DNA of 64,000 nt from Ophioderma brevispina (taxonomy: Eukaryota > Echinodermata > Ophiuroidea > Amphilepidida > Ophiodermatidae), in the NCBI GenBank assembly GCA_023653785.1, contig JAMKCH010058379.1, positions 41,356 through 105,355 on the forward strand, given 5' to 3'. Made by a program: the position numbers and the translations under genes. Within the stretch, counting starts at the first letter, position 1; each line of letters opens with the position of its first letter. This document shows, one piece after another, positions 57,291 through 64,000 of the stretch. Under the pieces are notes generated by a model that ran no database searches, had not been told where the DNA came from, and saw only the letters and a program-made list of their open reading frames with translations.

Positions 57291-60200
57291 AAGGTCATAT
57301 GGGATATCTGTATTAAACAAAGTTTTGGCTGATACTAAAAAAAAATTGTTTGTGATGTCACGCTTCTGTGAGATTTTTTTTTAAATTGTATAAATAAAAC
57401 TATAATATTTTTGTTTCATTTTGTTCTAAAATGGCGTATTTTATATGTCGAAACCAGTCACAATCGTGTTATGATAAGAGGTATTTCAACCCATGTGCTA
57501 GAACTTCCAAAAGCAATAGTGGCTCATGTTCTATGACACATGCACTCAATTTTTTAAACGTTGAGATTTTAATATCATTTTTGGCTGTGACAAATTTATG
57601 AAATTGGATGAATCGCTTCAGTTTTAATCCATAGTATGTGATAAGCCGGTCACAATAGGATTTGTATCCGTGAGCAAAAGATTCATGGTTTGGAACACGA
57701 GCGTACCCGAAGCAATCGCCCAGGGCCAACGACAATTATGCCAAGTCGCCACGGAATTTGCTCCCACAAGAGCTAAAGGAGACCAACGCGCGTGAAAAAT
57801 ATCCCAATTCACAGTAAATTTAAATACCCAGTCTTATCCAAAGTTGGTGACAATCAATCCTTCAAAAATAGAGACGAAATTTCAAATGTTATTCCATTAA
57901 GCGTTTTGCCCTGATCTTCTGGCAAGGGAAGGCTTTTTCTCCCTCCTCCGTCAGTAAACGCGGTACGCCACTGAGTGGAACAACCGTCCAGTTGGAAAGG
58001 TATATAAAGTTTTTGTGCTTAATTACTCTAGTTTCAAAGCAAAACAAATAAACTTCGTTCTTTTCGGAACAAATATTGTAATCCTTATTTCAATTATCCT
58101 CAACTTTATCTTTTAAAAATAGTGTAATGCGTTTATTTCCTTGCATGACTACTAACTGAGCTTTTATGCCACAAAACCTCAAGTGTAAATTTTATTTCCT
58201 TCCTTCGGCAAGAGCAGATTTTGAGCATGAATCAGTCCCTGATCATGCCTTTAAACAAAAGAAGCTTAGCAATAGCAAAAATATAAAATGAAATTTTGAA
58301 CTGGGTACATGGGGCTAAGTCCATCCCCCAGGTTCACATTTTTAACAAAACACAGTGCTTTAAACAAGTGCCCTCTATCATGCCCTCATGCTTACATTAT
58401 CCCATCCTATAGTGAGCGTTTGGCCTGCAAATTGTCGACATAACCCTCTCCCCTCGGTACAACAACACGTCAACCACTTCTATTTTGAAGATAATAATAA
58501 CTAATTTTAAAAATGATGGTTGTGGAATGTGGTCAAAAACTTTGGTGGCAGGGGTGTTTTTTTGGGTCAAAAAATCACTTTTTTGAGCTAAATCTTAAGA
58601 TCTTACAAGATTTATTACTTAGCAAACAAGTTTAAAATCATCATGCAATACTATCATCTCTGACATTTATATTATAGATTTCTGTTTTTAATACAATATC
58701 ATAAGGGTCTAGAATTGCCCCAAAATCACCTTTCCTCCTTAAAAGCATCCTTTTATCACATGTCAGCACAACGGTTATTAAACCTTTTTAACTTTTGGAA
58801 AAAAACCCTTTATATGCAATTATAAAACCTATACAAATAACAAAAAGGATACATAAAATAAGATTGGTATATTTTTACCTTAAAAATTAAAAAATATAAT
58901 TTCGGCTTACTTGCAGCCCAAATTTCATTTTTCGCATAGACTCATCCCTCCACCAAATATTTGCAAGGCACAACATCATTTTCTTAAATCTTATAGATTT
59001 GATCCTTCAAATAAAGGTGGTTGGTGTGTTTTGTTTACTGCGGGAGGGGTAACTCGAAACTAGAGACTTTCAAGGCTCGGCCGCTCCGCTATATGGCTTT
59101 GCCATGCCGACCACCACTTACGAAATCGATGACAACACTTCATGTGGCCTTACTGCTTCACTACTTCCCATGCCGTATTCATAACCAATACATGCCCTCT
59201 GCCAGGCTTTCAAGGGATTTATTGGTATTACTATCGGAACATATATAATAAAATCCCTAAATATGACTTACCTGGTGGGTTGCATGCATTGGTATTCCTT
59301 GCGAAGAAAACCCCCATTTTCACGCATAATTTTCGAAGCAGTAGACGATTTAAGGAAGCCGACACGTTGATTTTAAATACGCATCGTTTTTGCCACAAGC
59401 CATGTTTAGTCTTTCACACAACCGATTGAAGAGCGGATCGGTTGTTTAGTCAGTTCTGGCTGGATGAAAGACTATCGCGTTACTTTTTAACATTGAAAAT
59501 TAAAAACACAGCTTTAATTTACGTTTTTCCTAAAATTTATAAATTAATCAAAATGGCATACTTTGTGCCTAATTTTTATAAAATAGTCTTGATTCTTGAG
59601 AAATATAGTTTTTAAAATAAAAATTATGAAACTCTGCTCATACAAAGAAGCACTTACTCGGTACACTTGAAAAGTACGTAGATTGCTGAACCGCGGCATA
59701 GTGGGCTTCGAACACTGATCTCTAATAAACCACGGATTGGAAACCTGGGCTTTCGTAATTGAAGCACTGAATAGCCTATTGGTCATGCGCCCAAAAAAGA
59801 GCCCAAGCAGGTGGTTTTAAGAGCCGGTCATTTATCAAATTGTTCCCATTGAAATGTGGATAAGCGACAATGACAGACTAACGATCAAGCCCAATTCCTG
59901 CGCGCATTGTATTTGCGCGTATGGATGGCATGTCTCAAAACGTGCACCCGGGATACAACTTCTTTTAAACAGGTGTCTCTGGAATGCTATTGTGTTCGGT
60001 CGACCAAGATGCCCGCCCGTTGAATCCATTCATCTAATATACAATTACTGTGTGTTAGCCAATCCATTGTATAGAGATCAGTGGTTACAGGCTACTGGCG
60101 ATAAACTAAATATTACGCGACCTCTTTTCAAATGTCCACGTTTCCATGGATTATTAGTGTTAGAAGGCCACAAACCTTTTATCACAAAATGATATCTAAA

Positions 60201-61067
60201 ACACCCCTCTTAACATTTTTCCTCATCTCACTGAGGTTTTTGAAAGGGTAGTTTTTTTTGGCATAAAAATTCTAAACGCCCGTCGCTCCTATCCTTTGTG
60301 TGCTCAACGAAGTTCAAAAGGATTGAGGCTTGTGGCAAACTTTGCACTTGATATTGTGCGCGTATGGGATTATTTTCGCGGGCTCTCTGTTTCGGTATTG
60401 CGTGCGGCGTTGTCAATATACCACAGAATACCTGGATTTTTTCGCAAGGAATACTCCATGGCCATGAAAACCATCTGGTACGTTTTATTTAGGGATATTT
60501 CATTATCTCCGTGCCGATAGATTTATACCATAAATCGCTTTAAAGCCCACTAGCAGAAATTTACATAACAACAAATCTAAAAGCGTCACTGCTTGACAAA
60601 TACAACACGTTACGCTTAGCATAGTTTCCAATACAACAGTGCAAAAAAATGAACTTCTGATGAAAAAATATGGTGGGCAGCGGATTTGTTTACATTTTGA
60701 AAACAAATGCTGATAGTGGCTTTAATTAGAGTGACCATGGATAACATGTGTAACAGTCCACTACTGTGTTCTCTAGCCTATTTCTACCATGACCACTACA
60801 TTCACGACTAAACGCCCCTATGATATTATTGCCTTGAATCAGTTCATGCCTTGCAGCACGTAGCAATGTCCATGACTTTAAAGACCAATGCCAGCAGGCA
60901 TGAGAGGCATGATCATGGGGGGGTTTTTTTTCCCAGATAAAAATGAAATAATGTCCTTCATGGCCGCAAGAATAACAAAGAAAAACATAACACCTGTAGA
61001 ACAAATTTGTTTTAGTTGTTTACCAAATTTTAACAACACTTTTTACCCTGGTTCAATCGCTCAACCT
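57291..61067. other. No gene recognised
   Basis: About 3.8 kb of AT-rich unique-looking sequence. Frames at 57469-57812 (minus) and 59854-60192 (plus) have no known motif. A weak B-box-like gttcgaagcc lies on the minus strand near 59710. Confidence 0.55.
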
Positions 61068-61570
61068 TAGTTTTGAAAATTACGCAACTGTTTTTAAAAA
61101 TTAAACAACTTGTTTAAAAATTAATACATACTGTTTGAAATTAAACCACTTGTTTAAAAATTAAACCACTTGTTTAAAAATTAAAACACTGGTTTAAAAA
61201 TTAAACACTGTGTTTAACAACTTTTTAAAGTTGTTTAAATTGTTTAAACTAGCTGTTTAAAACTTGAACTTAAACAGACTTGTATACAAATTAAACAACT
61301 TTTTAAAAATTAACAACTTGTTTAAAAATTAAGCATTCAGTTTTTTAAAATTTTTGGAAACTATTGTTTAATTGGACTTTTAAAAAACACGTGTGAGCGA
61401 TGACCAGTGTAAACCCAGTTGGGTTAAAGATGGCGAGTTTTTTTTTTAAATTGTTTAAAACTTTACAACCGTGGTTTAAGACAACCTTTTACAACAAACT
61501 AAACCATGTTGTTTAAAACTTAAGCAACTTTGTTTAGAACAACACAACACTTTAAATAACAACCCCTCTT
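61068..61570 (+). repeat. AT-rich minisatellite, about 20-bp unit
   Basis: Units of aacttgtttaaaaattaaac are clearest at 61080-61340 and degenerate after an interruption at 61380-61440. Confidence 0.88.
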
Positions 61571-64000
61571 TTTAAACAGTGCAGGTATGAACATGGTCGG
61601 GCGTAAGCATGGACAGGTATGAGACCATGAAGTAAGTATGAAGTCCTTTGTCTTGCTATGAAAAAACGCTAGCAACAGTATCAAAAGTAGCAAAAATATC
61701 GTTGACCATATCTCGTCCTCCTCGATTAACCCCAAAGGTTTGAGATACTTTCACAGAACATTGGGACTAAATATAGTATGTGCGCCTAATCTTACTTACA
61801 TATTCGATCTAATCTGGAAGAACGTGTATTTCTTGTCCTATAATCTGAGAAAAATACAACACAGTTGTGGCCTATGGAGCATCGTCATACAAACATTTGT
61901 CCGTAACTTTCAAAACCCATTAGAATCAACTTAAATTTAGAAATAGACCTATATATGTGAGGATATCTATTTCCAAAAAGAATAAATGAAAGTGGGCTAT
62001 AGATGAGGTGACATGGACGTCAACTCGGAAACTAACAAGCACGCCCGGTTGGCATGAGAATGGTCGATTTTTGCATGAAAACGGTGCATTTTCCAAAATT
62101 TGTGTCTTGGTTAATAAGTCTTTTCAACTGCTGTATTTGGAACAAAACAGTATATTTTGAATAGGGGGCCTTTGAGTGCATTTGGGCATATTATTTTGCA
62201 TGCTTTCCGTTTTCTTTTCATGAGATATTTGCCTTCAAACATGAAAAATAGGAGAAATTGAATGTCCGAAACACAACAAAATTATAAAAATGTAAAAAAT
62301 ACTTAGCAGCTTGAATTCTTCCGAAATCACTTTTTCTGTTGTGACACAATGTGTAAAATTATGTAATGATGTTTTCCCTTGTATTCTCACTTTATTTTTA
62401 ATATTTTGCATACAAACCATATGTCCTAACACTTGTTTTATACGTTATCCCTTCATCAAGCGTGTCCTGATTTTGGTAAAACTTCTAATAAAATATTGAT
62501 TGTGCATCTTATTTCAAGGTAAACATAATGCGGCAGTTGGGGAAATAGTGTTTTCTTCAGCTCACAATGACCATTAAAAAGTCTAAGAAATGTTGAACTT
62601 TGTAAAAAATGCGACTTTTTTAAGGAAGTGTATTACGTTATCCACATTTCTCCGCAAACCAAACAACTATTTAATTAAATATGATCAAGAGTGCATAGAT
62701 ACTCTTTTCCGACCACAAAATTATATAAAACTTTCAATCAGATACATCTTAGTCAATGGGAGATGTGAAAAATGGTCAAAAAGTTTACTACGTTATGGTG
62801 ATTACGTTATCAGTTTATTACTTGAATGCGTTTAGTACACTTAAGTTCACCAAGGGGGGGGGGGGTTTCCATAGTACCACATTTTGATTTTTTGCGATGT
62901 TCTCGGTTACGCAATCAAATTTTCATTCAGTTTTTTGCTAATTGGTCTGAATTTAGTAATAAACGCTTCTCACCGATACAAAAAATTGTAAATCCGCCCA
63001 CGGCTTCATTATGAATATTAGTTGTGCCCCTAGGAACCCCCCCCCCCCATTTGGGCGCACGGAAGTTAAAACATCAAGATATTTTAACTAATTAAAAAAT
63101 TAAAGTAATTAAATCCTTTGATTTATTTTGTTAGATATATACCTTAGGAGGTAATTATTAATAATTAAATAATACTTAAATCAAATACCCTTTATATGCT
63201 GATAGCATCATTCAATTTTGTCATGCCGTGCTCTTACCTGTGTAGGTCTGTTGGAAAACATAAGGCGATTTGAAGTTTCTGAGAAAAATACAAGATGGAT
63301 AAATTTGGCTATATTTGCAATGATTATTTTACTTGGTTATTCAGAGTAGATATAATGAATTAATTTTGGTTCAAAACCTTATTATTGGAGTTGCTGAGGA
63401 TGGAAATGTTCGCCATCCCACTCTGTTTCGAAGAGTGACAATTTTCAAACTGGGCTGTTAGGTCATAAGGTAAAGTCGGATTTTTCAACATTTTATTGTG
63501 GGTATGTTGTTCTTACTTAACCCCCCATCATTTATTTGTGTTAGTGTCATGATCAAACTCCTCACTGGAAAGGTGGTGATCTGGGTTGGGTCCCTAGGAA
63601 CCACCCCCTTGGCACAACGGAAGTTTTTTTTAAGCTTGGGCACTTAAGTGTTAACAATCATCAACTATAATTTGGCCATAGAATGTTATGTGTCATGAAA
63701 TGTATTTAAAAGATATCTTAATATTTGTTTCTTAAAAATTATAATTTTCAGGCAGAATTCATTACTCAATGATAACGTAATAAACTAAACAAATTGGAGC
63801 ATATTTCTTGCGTTCAATTGGCTTACTCAAACTTTAACCTTCGTATAAATAAAATTGTTCCCAACCAACTCCTCTGATAATGTTATCAGTTTGCACATGT
63901 TGTTGATTAAAATTTTTGATAACGTAATAAACCCCTATTCTTATTCTTGTTGCTGTAGCAATGTTTGTGTGCAGACTGTGCAGAAACGTAGAAGTGGTTG
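61571..64000. other. No gene seen
   Basis: AT-rich. An attacgttatc / gataacgtaat motif recurs at about 62628, 62798, 63770 and 63920 in both orientations, together with gtaataaac. Confidence 0.5.
62850..63055. repeat. Short inverted repeat with G/C-run ends
   Basis: caccaagggggggggggg plus tttccatag at the left pairs with ctaggaacccccccccccc plus atttggg at the right. A related ctaggaaccacccccttgg occurs at 63586. Confidence 0.45.

Noticed and set aside
57469..57812. Minus-strand frames that look weakly protein-like
   Set aside because: No motif, overlapping frames equally open, no splice sites tied to them.
59690..59800. tRNA/SINE-like boxes on the minus strand
   Set aside because: The B-box match is poor and no cloverleaf or SINE body is visible.

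Overview
The window looks like intergenic or intronic DNA from an invertebrate metazoan. AT-rich unique sequence is packed with decayed transposable elements, minisatellites, long inverted repeats and many poly(C)/poly(G) runs. I found no intact protein-coding gene, no rRNA gene, no convincing functional tRNA, no CRISPR array and no prokaryotic operon structure. The evidence for an animal is splice-site-bounded exons of animal-type domains (WSC; the C-terminal domain of short-chain collagen C4-like proteins), a tRNA-derived SINE, Tc1/mariner, hAT-type and TTAA-target miniature elements, three different non-LTR retrotransposon remnants, and a degenerate TTAGGG-like block. The families fit a marine invertebrate (for example an echinoderm, hemichordate or similar), but the species cannot be fixed from sequence alone.

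Layout. 0-7 kb: dispersed repeats, including a family also present in full near 16.1-16.9 kb, a TTAA-flanked MITE (3.0 kb) and an inverted pair of CAAGATGGCCGCC-bearing repeats (about 1.0 and 6.1 kb). 7.4-9.0 kb: a roughly 295-bp tandem array rich in AGGTCA half-sites. 9.8-10.4 kb: a two-copy tandem duplication. 10.6-11.4 kb: a minus-strand reverse transcriptase (RT) remnant with an FADD box. 11.9-12.5 kb: a minisatellite followed by a pyrimidine tract. 14.9-15.8 kb: two more minisatellites. 17-19.3 kb: two inverted-repeat structures. 21.56-22.49 kb: a Tc1/mariner deletion derivative. 24.0-24.5 kb: the collagen C4-like exon or pseudogene (minus). 25.6-31.9 kb: a 425-465-bp tandem family and a 4.1-kb inverted-repeat structure whose loop holds a decayed RT. 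34.2-37.5 kb: a minisatellite and a 2.5-kb inverted repeat. 39.8-41.1 kb: two hAT-like MITEs. 42.6-43.3 kb: a 30-bp minisatellite that switches strand. 44.4 kb: SINE. 46.3 kb: RT scrap. 49.4-50.4 kb: a near-symmetric 0.95-kb palindrome. 51.0-51.3 kb: the second TTAA MITE. 53.5-53.85 kb: the WSC exon (minus, frameshifted). 54.3-56.0 kb: a 1.7-kb mariner-type non-autonomous element. 56.4-57.3 kb: a scrambled RT. 61.1-61.6 kb: an AT minisatellite. 57.3-61.0 kb and 61.6-64 kb are otherwise nearly featureless.

No set of genes here works together as a pathway. The strongest biological signals are the two host-type exons, each broken by frameshifts (pseudogenes or assembly errors), and an unusual density of long inverted repeats that could fold into long hairpin RNA if transcribed. 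All similarity statements come from reading the sequence by eye; no database search was possible.
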